Shown here piece by piece: positions 16,454 to 24,077 of a DNA stretch of 46,097 bases. A program made the position numbers and the translations under genes. This stretch comes from Kribbella albertanoniae. GTDB lineage: Bacteria > Actinomycetota > Actinomycetes > Propionibacteriales > Kribbellaceae. The notes below the pieces were generated by a model. The model was not told the DNA's origin. It was given only the letters and a program-made list of their open reading frames with translations, and made no database searches. Position 1 is the stretch's first letter. Every line of letters begins with the position of its first letter. The stretch is taken from positions 1 to 46,097 of the forward strand of contig NZ_SMKA01000034.1 of assembly GCF_004348455.1 (NCBI RefSeq), read 5' to 3'.

Positions 16454-17583
16454 TTCTTCGCGATCACTCCGGCGACCTTGGAGACGGGCTCGGCCAAACC
16501 GTCGACGACCCGGCTCAGCTCCTTCTTCTCCGCATCGGTCACGACGTACGGCTTGAATCCGTCACCCACGCGGTACTTGTCGACCGCCGCGAAGACGGCC
16601 TTGAAGTTGGTGTCCAGCGCGGTGACGAGGGCGGGATCGCGCTTCTGCAGGGCCGGGCGGAGCGCCTGGATCGCAGCCTGCGAACCCTCGACGTTGGCCT
16701 GGAAGTCCCACAGGTCGGTGTGCGAGTAGCGATCCTCTTCACCGGTGATCTTGGTGGTGGAGACCTCGTCGAGCAGTTCCTTGGCGCCGTTCGCCAGCTG
16801 CAGCGGATTCAGCTTCACGACCTTGGCCTTGGCGACCACAGTCTTCACATCGACCAGGAGCTGATCGGCGTACTTCGCCATACCGGCCGTGGTGTTCTTC
16901 TCCCACAGCGCCTGCTCGATCCGGTGGTACCCGGTCCATTCGGTGCCCGGCTCGACATCGTTGACCCGGGCATCGATCTTCGGGTCCAGGTCACCGAACG
17001 ACTCCGCGACCGGCTCGATCCGCTCCCAGTACGTGCGCGAGATCGGGAACAGCTCCTTCGCCTTGGCGACGTCACCGGCCTTCACCGCGTCCACGAACTC
17101 GGTCGTCTTCTGCTCCAGCGCGACCGCCTGCGAGTTCACGTACCGCTGGTAGCTCTCGGTGGCCTGCTTGAGCAGGGTGTCCTCGTCCACCTGCGCGGGC
17201 GCGTCGCCGGCCACGGTCAGCTCGCCGCGGATCCCGTCGCCGACCATGCCCGGCTTGCAGACCGCCTGGTACTTCCCGGTCGGCAGCTCGACGATCAGAT
17301 CGCGCTTCAGGCCCGGGCCGATGTTCTCGACCTCACCCATCACGCGGTCACCATCGGCGTACACATAGAACTCGGTGACCTTGCTACCACCGTTGGATAC
17401 CGAGAACGTGCTGGTCCCCGACTTCACATCGCGGCGGCTCAGGTCGCACGCCGAATCGGTCGCCTTGACGGTGACCGGGCCGGTGCCGTCGTCGGACGCG
17501 GCGGGCTTGTCCTCGGCACAGGCGGTGAGAGCGGCGAGCCCCAGTACGACGACTGTGGCCTTACGAGCCTTGGACGGGAACAT
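16450..17583 (-). CDS. efeO: Iron uptake lipoprotein EfeO (cupredoxin + M75)
   Basis: ATG 17583 has a strong AGGAGAAG site. The 377-residue protein has a lipoprotein signal (KATVVVLGLAALTAC, Cys22), an N-terminal cupredoxin-like domain (about residues 35-130; VCKPGMVGDGIRGELTV) and the C-terminal peptidase-M75 imelysin-like domain with the HxxE motif (GYHRIEQALWE) that binds iron. It is anchored to the outer face of the membrane and delivers ferrous or ferric iron to the EfeU permease. It overlaps efeU by 23 bp upstream and efeB by 4 bp downstream. Confidence 0.95.
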   Translation of the reverse strand: MFPSKARKATVVVLGLAALTACAEDKPAASDDGTGPVTVKATDSACDLSRRDVKSGTSTFSVSNGGSKVTEFYVYADGDRVMGEVENIGPGLKRDLIVELPTGKYQAVCKPGMVGDGIRGELTVAGDAPAQVDEDTLLKQATESYQRYVNSQAVALEQKTTEFVDAVKAGDVAKAKELFPISRTYWERIEPVAESFGDLDPKIDARVNDVEPGTEWTGYHRIEQALWEKNTTAGMAKYADQLLVDVKTVVAKAKVVKLNPLQLANGAKELLDEVSTTKITGEEDRYSHTDLWDFQANVEGSQAAIQALRPALQKRDPALVTALDTNFKAVFAAVDKYRVGDGFKPYVVTDAEKKELSRVVDGLAEPVSKVAGVIAKK

Positions 17584-18403
17584 GCTTCTCCTGAACAGGT
17601 GATGAGGAAACCGGACGGAAGTAGAGCACCAGCACGGGCACCAGGTAGACCAGCCACGCGATCGACTCGACCACGGTCGGCGCAGGGTTGAAATTGAAGA
17701 TGCCCTTGAGGAGTACGCCGTACCAGCTGTCCGGTGGGATGACGTGCGAGATGTCGAACGCCAGATTGTGCAGACCGGGGAGGATGTCGGCCTCCTGCAG
17801 GTCGTGAAAGCCGTAGGCGAAGATGCCGGCCGCGACCAGGATGAGGACCGCGCCCGTCCACTTGAAGAAGACGCCCAGGTTGATCTTGACCGCGCCGCGG
17901 TAGATCAGCACGCCGAGCACGACCGCGGTCGAGAGGCCCAGGAGGACGCCGATGAACGGTACGGCGGTGGTCGCGGTGGCGGCCGACGCGTACACGATGA
18001 AGGCGGTCTCGATGCCTTCGCGGAACACCGCGAGGAACGCCAGGATCACGACGGCCTTCGGGCCGATCGCCAGCGCCTGGTCCATCCGGTCCCGCAGTTC
18101 CTTGGCGATGCTGCGCGCGGCCTTGCGCATCCAGAAGATCATCCAGGTGACGAAGCCGACCGCGAGGATCGACATCACTCCCCCGACGGACTCCTGGGTG
18201 GTGAAGGACCTGGCGGTCAGCGCGGTCACGAACTGCAGCAACCCCCACGCGGTGGCTGCCACGGCCAGTGCCGCGCCGACTCCGATCCAGACCAGTTTCA
18301 GCTGGTCGCGACGTCCTGACTTGACCAGGAAGGTGGCGAGGATGCTGACAACCAGCGACGCCTCGAGGCCTTCACGCAGGCCGATCAGGTAGTTCGCGAG
18401 CAT
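17561..18403 (-). CDS. efeU: High-affinity iron permease EfeU (FTR1 family)
   Basis: The 280-residue membrane protein has the two REXXE motifs that define the family: LREGLEASLV near residue 10 and FREGIETAFIV near residue 120. It has seven predicted membrane segments. It moves iron across the cytoplasmic membrane after oxidation or capture by EfeO/EfeB. It is the first gene of the efeUOB operon; DtxR/IdeR-like boxes lie 20-53 bp upstream of the ATG, so iron repression is expected. Confidence 0.95.
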   Translation of the reverse strand: MLANYLIGLREGLEASLVVSILATFLVKSGRRDQLKLVWIGVGAALAVAATAWGLLQFVTALTARSFTTQESVGGVMSILAVGFVTWMIFWMRKAARSIAKELRDRMDQALAIGPKAVVILAFLAVFREGIETAFIVYASAATATTAVPFIGVLLGLSTAVVLGVLIYRGAVKINLGVFFKWTGAVLILVAAGIFAYGFHDLQEADILPGLHNLAFDISHVIPPDSWYGVLLKGIFNFNPAPTVVESIAWLVYLVPVLVLYFRPVSSSPVQEKHVPVQGS

Positions 18404-18422
18404 GGCGGACGGTCCTCATACC

Positions 18423-18456
18423 TTAGGGATGGCTAACCTTCCTGAGGTTAACCTAA
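18423..18456. promoter_or_regulatory. Two overlapping DtxR/IdeR-type iron boxes
   Basis: 18423-18441 (TTAGGGATGGCTAACCTTC) matches 14 of 19 positions of the IdeR consensus TTAGGTTAGGCTAACCTAA. 18438-18456 matches 13 of 19 and includes the perfect palindrome AGGTTAACCT (18445-18454). They precede efeU. The second box overlaps the stop codon of the upstream thpR gene. Confidence 0.7.
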
Positions 18457-19011
18457 GAATTCCCATTCGCCCACTGTGGCGTACGCCGCACTTCGGCCCA
18501 CTCCCTCGCCCAGCCGCGACTCGATCAGCTGCAGACTTCCGGCCGTCCACTCGGCGCCACTGTAGGTATCGAAGACCCGCACCCAGCGAGTGACGTCCAT
18601 CGGCCGTGGGAACCGCGCCAGCGTCAGATGCGGCACGAACTTCCGCCCGTCCACGGTGACCCCGGAGTGATTGGCCGCCGCCCTGGTCGTCTTCGACAGG
18701 TGCTTCAGCGCATCCGTCTCGTCACGGACGCCGGTGTACAGCACCCGCGCATCCGGCACGCCGGGGAACGCCCCGGCCCCTCTGAGGCTCAGCGGGAACG
18801 GCTTCTGCCGCTTGGCGGCCGCCTCGAGCCGCTCCCCCAACTCATCGGTCTTCCAGTCCGGCACCTCGCCCAGAAAGGCCAGCGTGATGTGCCAGTGTTC
18901 GTCCGCGGACCATCGGATGTCGTCATCCGGATGTTCCCGCCGCGGTGCGACGAACTCGCTCAGATCCTCCACAACTTCGATGGGTGGCACAACGGCCACG
19001 AACAATCGCAT
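18448..19011 (-). CDS. thpR: RNA 2',3'-cyclic phosphodiesterase (2H family)
   Basis: The 187-residue protein has the two HxTx catalytic motifs of the 2H phosphoesterase superfamily: HITL at 41-44 and HLTL at 128-131, in the right spacing for ThpR/LigT. The N-terminus MRLFVAVVPP is typical. These cytoplasmic enzymes open 2',3'-cyclic phosphates on RNA ends and can show 2'-5' ligase activity. The gene is transcribed toward efeU, 44 bp from its start, but the iron boxes between them suggest efeU has its own promoter. Confidence 0.92.
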   Translation of the reverse strand: MRLFVAVVPPIEVVEDLSEFVAPRREHPDDDIRWSADEHWHITLAFLGEVPDWKTDELGERLEAAAKRQKPFPLSLRGAGAFPGVPDARVLYTGVRDETDALKHLSKTTRAAANHSGVTVDGRKFVPHLTLARFPRPMDVTRWVRVFDTYSGAEWTAGSLQLIESRLGEGVGRSAAYATVGEWEFLG

Positions 19012-19070
19012 CCAACCAGCCTATCGCTGCCTGTAAACCACAATTCCGGCTCTTGGAGGAGACTGGTGAG

Positions 19071-20513
19071 GTGGATGAGCGCAGACTGCCTTCGCCTTGT
19101 GTGGTGATTCTGGTGGGGGCGGGGGCGTCGGGGAAGTCGACGTGGGCGGCGGAGCGGTTCGCGGGTGAGCTGGTGGTGTCCAGTGATCGGCTGCGGGCGT
19201 TGGTCGGGGCCGGTGAGGACGATCTGGCGGCTAGTGCGGATGCGTTCGCGTTGCTGGAGACGGTGGTGGAGCAGCGGATCGGGCGGCGGCTGACGACCGT
19301 GATCGACACGCTCGGGCTGGATCGGGTACGGCGGTTGCGGTGGCTGGCGCTTGCCCGGGCGGCCGGGATGCCTTGTGTGGCTGTGGGTTTCGACACTCCA
19401 GCGGCTGAGTGCCGGCGGCGGAATCGCGGGCGGGTTAAGCGGATTCCGGCTGACGTGCTCACCGGACAGTTGCGGGCTTGGGGTGTGGCGAAGAAGGAGC
19501 TGCCGGAGGAGGGGTACGACGAGGTACTGCAGCCGGCCGCGGTGCGCGTCGTACCGGAGGCGTTTGTCGGGGCGGATGCCGCCGTGGAGCGGCAGTTGTC
19601 GGCGCCGGCGGGATTGCGGTTCGGGTTGCAGCTGAGCAGTTATCCCGGTGGGCGAGCCGGGTTGGGTTCGTGGGTTCGGGAGGTGGCAGCGAAGGCCGAG
19701 GCGGTTGGGTTCGACGCGATTTACGTCATGGATCATTTTCGCCAGATCCCGCAGGTGGGCCGGGCCTGGGACGACTTCCTGGAGAGCTGGACGACGCTCG
19801 GCTACCTGGCCGCCTGTACGACGCGCGCCCGGCTCGGCACGCTGGTCTCCGGGATCACGTATCGCAACGTCGCGCATCTGGGGAAGATTGCCGCGACTCT
19901 CGACGTACTGAGTGGTGGGCGTGCGGTGTGTGGTGTCGGGCTGGCGTGGTTCGAGGCCGAACACAAGGCGTATGGGTGGCCGTTTCCGCCGGTCGCCGAT
20001 CGGTACGCGCTGCTGGAGGACGCGCTGCAGTTGCTACCGGTGTTGTGGGGACCGGGCAACAAACCGTTCCACGGGCGGGTGCTCGATGTGCCGGACACGA
20101 CCTGCTATCCACGACCGCTGCAGGAGCGGCTGCCCTTGCTGGTCGGTGGGGGTGGTCGCCGAACGTTGCGCTTGGCATCGAAGTATGCCGATGCCGTGAA
20201 TGTGTTCGGGGATGTCGCGGCGGTGCGCGAGCGGGCGGCGTACGTGCGGTCGCTGACGGATCGGCCGGTGGAGATCACGCACCTGTCGACGACGTTGGTG
20301 GGCGCGGATGTCGATGCGCTGGTTGAGCGGCTGCGACCACGCAACCAGAACCCGGCCCGTTACGCCGCAACAGTCAACGCCGGCACCGTCGACGACCAGA
20401 TCGGCCGCTTCCGCGAACTAGCCGAAGCCGGCGTCACCGAGGCAATGATCACCCTCCCCGACCTCGACACCCTCGACCACGCAGGCCAAGTCATCTCAGC
20501 CTTCCGCCTGTAG
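19071..20513 (+). CDS. P-loop kinase domain fused to an F420-type luciferase-like oxidoreductase
   Basis: I chose GTG 19071 (VDERRLPSPCVVILVGAG) because GGAGGAG lies 9 nt upstream; a longer reading frame would overlap thpR on the other strand. The product is 480 residues. Residues about 8-150 form a PNKP/AAA_33-like kinase with Walker A GAGASGKSTW, then VVSSDRLRALVG and TTVIDTLGLD. Residues about 180-480 form a luciferase-like monooxygenase fold (FGLQLSSYPGG, GFDAIYVMDHFRQIP, ARLGTLVSGITYRN, CGVGLAWFEAEHKAYGWPFP, PLLVGGGGRRTLRLA). Closely similar single-domain proteins use coenzyme F420, so F420 rather than FMN is likely. The fusion may phosphorylate and oxidise one metabolite, but the substrate is unknown. 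Confidence 0.85.
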   Translation: MDERRLPSPCVVILVGAGASGKSTWAAERFAGELVVSSDRLRALVGAGEDDLAASADAFALLETVVEQRIGRRLTTVIDTLGLDRVRRLRWLALARAAGMPCVAVGFDTPAAECRRRNRGRVKRIPADVLTGQLRAWGVAKKELPEEGYDEVLQPAAVRVVPEAFVGADAAVERQLSAPAGLRFGLQLSSYPGGRAGLGSWVREVAAKAEAVGFDAIYVMDHFRQIPQVGRAWDDFLESWTTLGYLAACTTRARLGTLVSGITYRNVAHLGKIAATLDVLSGGRAVCGVGLAWFEAEHKAYGWPFPPVADRYALLEDALQLLPVLWGPGNKPFHGRVLDVPDTTCYPRPLQERLPLLVGGGGRRTLRLASKYADAVNVFGDVAAVRERAAYVRSLTDRPVEITHLSTTLVGADVDALVERLRPRNQNPARYAATVNAGTVDDQIGRFRELAEAGVTEAMITLPDLDTLDHAGQVISAFRL

Positions 20514-20574
20514 ACCCGTCGCAGTGAGCCGCCCCGGCGGCACGGCCGACCCGCACATCGGACAGGAGGACGGA

Positions 20575-20671
20575 TATCCGTTCAATGTGCTGGTTCTCCG
20601 GTCAAATAACGAGGGGAGAACCGGCAATCTGAGCGGAGATCCCCTCATTTTCCGCGCGACCAGCACAGGCC
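20575..20671 (+). repeat. 97-bp dispersed hairpin repeat, copy 1
   Basis: This 97-bp sequence recurs in inverted orientation at 45014-45110 with about 90 percent identity by eye, and weaker similarity extends a further 20-30 bp on the side before 20575. It contains a stem GGTTCTCC / GGAGAACC around AATAACGAG and a second short stem GCGGA / TCCGC. Differences between copies do not favour third codon positions, so it is probably not coding. The rest of the 200-bp gap between the genes shows nothing else I can name. Confidence 0.8.
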
Positions 20672-20713
20672 GGAGGGCCAGGTGCGGGGATGCGTCAGGA
20701 CGCAAACCCCGAG

Positions 20714-22108
20714 CTAGTTCTGGGGTTTGAGAGGGAGGGCCAGGAGGGCGTTTTCGATGAGTTCGGGCATGGCGGGGTGGATCCAGTACTGGTTGCGGGC
20801 CATTTCGTAGGCGCTTAAGCCGAAGGCCATGGCTTGGATGAGGGGCTGGATGACGGTGGGGGCTTGGGGGCCCATGATGTGGGCTCCCAGGAGCTGGCCG
20901 GTGGTGGGGTCGGCGAGCAGTTTGGCGAAGCCGGTGGTGTCTTCCATGGCCCAGCCGTAGGCGATGTCGGCGTACTTCTGGGTGCTGACCACATAGTCGA
21001 GGCCTTGGTCTTCGGCTTCCTTCTCGGTCAAGCCTACCGAGGCGATCTGAGGGGAGCTGAAGACTGCGTGCGGGATGAAGCGGTGGTCGGCCTGGATGCG
21101 GTTGTCCGGGTCCAGGAGGTTGTGCTTGACGACGCGGGCCTCGTGGTTGGCGACGTGCTTGAGCTGGTGGGGGGAGGTGACGTCGCCGAGGGCGTAGATG
21201 CCGTCGACGCCGGTCTGCATGTAGGCGTCGACGACGACGCGGCCTTCGTGGTCGACCTCTACGCCGGTGGCCTCGAGGTTCAGCAGGTCCGAGTTCGGGG
21301 TGCGGCCGACGGCGACCAGGAGTTCGTCGACGATCACCTCGTCGGAGCCGTCGGGGCAGAGCATGCCGAGCAGGATCGAGCCGTCGGGGCGGCGGGCGAC
21401 GCGGATCGTTTCGTGGTTCAGGCGAACGTCGTACTTGGCGCGCGCGATCTCGGTGTAGGCCTCGGAGATGTCGGTGTCCTCCTGGCGCAGCAGCCGCTCG
21501 GAGCGGCCGATCAGCGTGACCTCGACCCCGAACGACGCGAAGACGTGCGCGAACTCCGCCGCGACGAATCCGCCGCCGAGGATCGCGAGCCGGCGCGGCA
21601 GCTCCTCGAGCCGCATGATCGTGTCGGAGGTGTGGAAGCCGGTCTCCTCGAGCCCTGGGACCGGCGGGACGATCGGGCGGCTGCCGACAGCCAGCACGAA
21701 GCGGTCAGCGGTCACGACGCTGGTCTGTCCGTCGTTGCCGTCGACCGCCAGCTCCTTGACCCCGGTGAACCGGCCGGTGCCCTCGTACATGGTGACGTTC
21801 TCGTTGTGGTGCCGGTACTCCGAGCCGGCCCCGGAGATCGGGTCGATCCGGCCGAAGATCCGGTCCCGCACCTCGGGCCAGCGGACCCCGAGCAGTTCCT
21901 CGTCGACGCCGTACCGGGCGCTGCCGGCCGGGGTGGCTGCCACGTCCGCGGTGTGCACGAACATCTTGGTCGGGATGCAGCCCTTGTTCAGGCAGGTGCC
22001 GCCGAAGACGCCGCGCTCGACGAAGGCCACCTTCCAGTCCGCGAACCGGTGGTTCACGATCGTGTTGCCGGAGCCGGTACCGATGACGACGAGATCGTAA
22101 TGGGTCAC
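20714..22108 (-). CDS. mtr: Mycothione reductase
   Basis: The 464-residue protein is a class I pyridine nucleotide-disulfide oxidoreductase. It has the N-terminal FAD motif VVIGTGSGN, the redox-active CxxxxC in GGTCLNKGCIPTKMF, the NADPH-binding GGGFVAAEFAHVFASFG, the second FAD motif GIYALGDVTSPHQLKHVAN and the C-terminal HPAMPELIENAL with the catalytic His-Glu pair. The spacing and the GSGN and HTADVA segments match mycothione reductases, which keep mycothiol reduced in the actinobacterial cytoplasm. The gene stands alone between an intergenic repeat and the DUF4429-like pair. Confidence 0.93.
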   Translation of the reverse strand: MTHYDLVVIGTGSGNTIVNHRFADWKVAFVERGVFGGTCLNKGCIPTKMFVHTADVAATPAGSARYGVDEELLGVRWPEVRDRIFGRIDPISGAGSEYRHHNENVTMYEGTGRFTGVKELAVDGNDGQTSVVTADRFVLAVGSRPIVPPVPGLEETGFHTSDTIMRLEELPRRLAILGGGFVAAEFAHVFASFGVEVTLIGRSERLLRQEDTDISEAYTEIARAKYDVRLNHETIRVARRPDGSILLGMLCPDGSDEVIVDELLVAVGRTPNSDLLNLEATGVEVDHEGRVVVDAYMQTGVDGIYALGDVTSPHQLKHVANHEARVVKHNLLDPDNRIQADHRFIPHAVFSSPQIASVGLTEKEAEDQGLDYVVSTQKYADIAYGWAMEDTTGFAKLLADPTTGQLLGAHIMGPQAPTVIQPLIQAMAFGLSAYEMARNQYWIHPAMPELIENALLALPLKPQN

Positions 22109-22164
22109 ACCCCATTATGTGTCTGACAGCCAACTGACCCCACCGGACGCGAGGATGGTCCCTT

Positions 22165-22905
22165 GTGGAGGGGTTGAGCGGCGACGAGCTGCGCGGGCGG
22201 AATGCGACGATGGTCTGGGACGGCCTCGGCACGATCCAGCTGCGGTACCCCGGTCCGTGGCGGCAGCAGAAGAGCGGCCTGACGTACGCCGTACTGAAGC
22301 AGCTCGGCCGGCGCACCATCCCGGTCGAGGCGCTGACCGGGGTCGAGATCGTGATGCCCGGCGGAACCGAGACTGCCACGATCCGGCTGATACTACGCGA
22401 GCACGCGGACCCGCTGCTGGCCGTTGCCGGCGGGCGGTTCGACGAGCTGATCGATCCCTACCGGCTCGACTTCAGCCCCGACCAGTGGTTGCTCGCCGAC
22501 TACTACGCGCAGGAGATCCGGACATCGATCGCGCTGCACCAACTCCCGCCCGGGCCGGCGGACCGCTGGCTGATCGAGCCGCCACCGGCACCTGACAAGG
22601 TCAAGTTCCAGTTCGTCAAGGTGGAGCTCGACGGCGACGAGCTGGTCCTCAAGTACGGCTTCGGCGCGACTGCCGCGAAGAAGTCGTACGGCAATCCGTG
22701 GCGGCTCCCGCTCACCGAACTGCGCGACGTCGAATGGGTGCCGGGCAGGATCCGGAGCGATGGCTTCCTGCGGCTCACCACCGCCCGCACGCCGGCCGAG
22801 CGCCCCAAAGCCGCGGACGACCCGGAGACCCTGACGACTTGGCCGTTGTCCGAGCACGACGCGCTGTTCTTCGGCGCCAAGTTGCGGTCCCTGATCAACT
22901 GGTGA
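22165..22905 (+). CDS. DUF4429-like protein, copy 1
   Basis: The 246-residue protein has the pattern of DUF4429 domains: a strand-rich N-terminal half (MVWDGLGTIQLRY, RRTIPVEALTGVEIVMPG, LREHADPLLAVAGGRFDELI) and a second half starting KFQFVKVELDGDELVLKYGF that repeats it (PLTELRDVEWVPGRIRSDGF, LRLTTA). The domain often accompanies short-C-terminal or PH-like modules; the function is unknown. GTG 22165 is the likely start, with GAGG about 10 nt upstream. The stop overlaps the next start by 4 bp (GTGA). Confidence 0.75.
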   Translation: MEGLSGDELRGRNATMVWDGLGTIQLRYPGPWRQQKSGLTYAVLKQLGRRTIPVEALTGVEIVMPGGTETATIRLILREHADPLLAVAGGRFDELIDPYRLDFSPDQWLLADYYAQEIRTSIALHQLPPGPADRWLIEPPPAPDKVKFQFVKVELDGDELVLKYGFGATAAKKSYGNPWRLPLTELRDVEWVPGRIRSDGFLRLTTARTPAERPKAADDPETLTTWPLSEHDALFFGAKLRSLINW

Positions 22906-23555
22906 GCATGCTGCTGCAGACCAACCACGGCGTACTCGAGTGGGACGGCACCGGCACGATCCGGGTCCAGTACGACGCCTCGCCCCGGCTGGGTGAGCGA
23001 ATCATCCCGGTCGAGGCGTTGCGCGGAGTCGAGGTGTCGGCGGATCTTCGGCTCGAGCTGCGCGAGCACGCCGACCCGTTGTTGAGCGTGACCGGCGGTT
23101 CGTTCGAGTCGATCTACCACTTCGAGGTCACCGATCTCACGGCTGCCAAGCGACTCGCGTCCGAGATCCGGATCGCCCGCGCGCGCCGCGCCGTACCGGA
23201 GACGGCTGCGCCTCGGTGGCTGGTCGCGACCCCGCCGGCAGCCGATGCGCTGGAGGGGAAGGACGCGACCGTCGCGGTGGCGCAAGGAATGCTCATGTTC
23301 GCCTATCCGCGGTCGGCGACGAGGCGGAAGAAGGCGGACGGCAACCCGCGGTCGGTGCCGCTGACCGACATCCTGAATGTCGAGTGGGTGGCGCGCGCCG
23401 GGCGGCACGCCGGGTTCGTCCGGGTCGGTACGGCGCAGACGCCGGTCGACCGGCCGAAGCCGAAACATGACCCGGCGGCGGTGCGGGTCGCTCCCGACGG
23501 TGAACTCGACGCGCTGTTCTTCGCAGCGCGCCTGCTCACCCGCGTCCAGCCCTGA
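22902..23555 (+). CDS. DUF4429-like protein, copy 2
   Basis: I chose GTG 22902 because it overlaps the previous stop as GTGA; ATG 22908 is an alternative. The product is 217 residues and aligns with the upstream protein throughout (VLEWDGTGTIRVQY, ERIIPVEALRGVEVSADLRL, ELREHADPLLSVTGGSFESI, PLTDILNVEWVARAGRHAGF, ELDALFFAARLL). The pair is a tandem duplication, presumably co-translated. The function is unknown; the proteins lack signal peptides and membrane segments, so they should be cytoplasmic. Confidence 0.75.
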   Translation: MSMLLQTNHGVLEWDGTGTIRVQYDASPRLGERIIPVEALRGVEVSADLRLELREHADPLLSVTGGSFESIYHFEVTDLTAAKRLASEIRIARARRAVPETAAPRWLVATPPAADALEGKDATVAVAQGMLMFAYPRSATRRKKADGNPRSVPLTDILNVEWVARAGRHAGFVRVGTAQTPVDRPKPKHDPAAVRVAPDGELDALFFAARLLTRVQP

Positions 23556-23584
23556 TCCCAAGGCCGGCCAAGGGCTCTCCACCC

Positions 23585-23725
23585 GAGCCGGCACGACGTT
23601 GAGCACGGTTCAACCAAGTGCGCGGCCGGACGGTGGTTGATGGGTGCTCAAGGTGAGCCGGCCGCGCGACGTTGAGCACGGTTCGACCATCCCGGCGGGG
23701 TGTCAGAGGGTTGAGGGGTGCTCAA
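23585..23725. repeat. Two tandem hairpin repeats (about 73-bp period)
   Basis: GACGTTGAGCACGGTTC begins at 23596 and 23669, 73 bp apart. Each copy is closed by GTGCTCAA (23644-23651 and 23718-23725), which pairs with TTGAGCAC (23599-23606 and 23672-23679). Copy 1 has an inner stem AACCA/TGGTT (23612-23616, 23634-23638). The elements follow the DUF4429-like pair and could serve as its terminators, but lack T-tracts. Confidence 0.7.
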
Positions 23726-23762
23726 GGTGACTCTCGCCCCGCGATCTCGGGTCCCCGGCGGG

Positions 23763-23820
23763 TCCTCCCCGAACCGGTTCGGGGAAGGCGGTTCGGCGAC
23801 CCGTTCGCTGCAGGTTTCCA
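23763..23820 (+). repeat. Leader-like conserved sequence before array 1
   Basis: It starts with the perfect 18-bp palindrome CCCCGAACCGGTTCGGGG (23767-23784) inside TCCT...AAG, followed by GGCGACCCGTTCGCTGCAGG, then TTTCCA. The same block, in the same order and orientation, precedes array 2 at 45788-45844. Conservation of a non-repeated block ahead of two arrays suggests the arrays and leaders move or function as units. Confidence 0.7.
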
Positions 23821-24062
23821 TAACGTCCGAACAACCGGAGACCGGCCCTCCGATCCTTCGGACATTAGCCGGGGCCGTGATTTACGTCCGAACAACCGGA
23901 GACCGGCCCTCCGATCCTTCGGACATTAGCCGGGGCCGTGATTTACGTCCGAACAACCGGAGACCGGCCCTCCGATCCTTCGGACATTAGCCGGGGCCGT
24001 GATTTACGTCCGAACAACCGGAGACCGGCCCTCCGATCCTTCGGACATTAGCGGGGGGGGTG
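23821..24062 (+). repeat. Array 1: four 61-bp palindromic units
   Basis: Units begin ACGTCCGAA at 23823, 23884, 23945 and 24006 (period 61). Each unit is a hairpin: outer arms ACGTCCGAA and TTCGGACAT, inner arms CGGAG and CTCCG, then a linker AGCCGGGGCCGTGATTT. Units 1-3 are essentially identical. The fourth linker has three C-to-G changes and is interrupted by the IS110 element; a fifth, diverged unit lies beyond the element at 25510. The linkers are the same in every unit, so this is not a CRISPR array. Confidence 0.9.
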
Positions 24063-24077
24063 TCCCTATGGGTTTCG

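Noticed and set aside
20524..20730. Small protein encoded in the 97-bp repeat (VLVLRSNNEGRTG...)
   Set aside because: A similar peptide can be read from the copy at 45014-45110, but substitutions are not biased to third codon positions, flanking frames diverge and there is no ribosome-binding site. A conserved DNA/RNA hairpin explains the similarity better.
23821..24062. CRISPR array
   Set aside because: The whole 61-bp unit including the linker is repeated without change, so there are no unique spacers, and no cas genes are present. The same holds for the array at 45845-46097.
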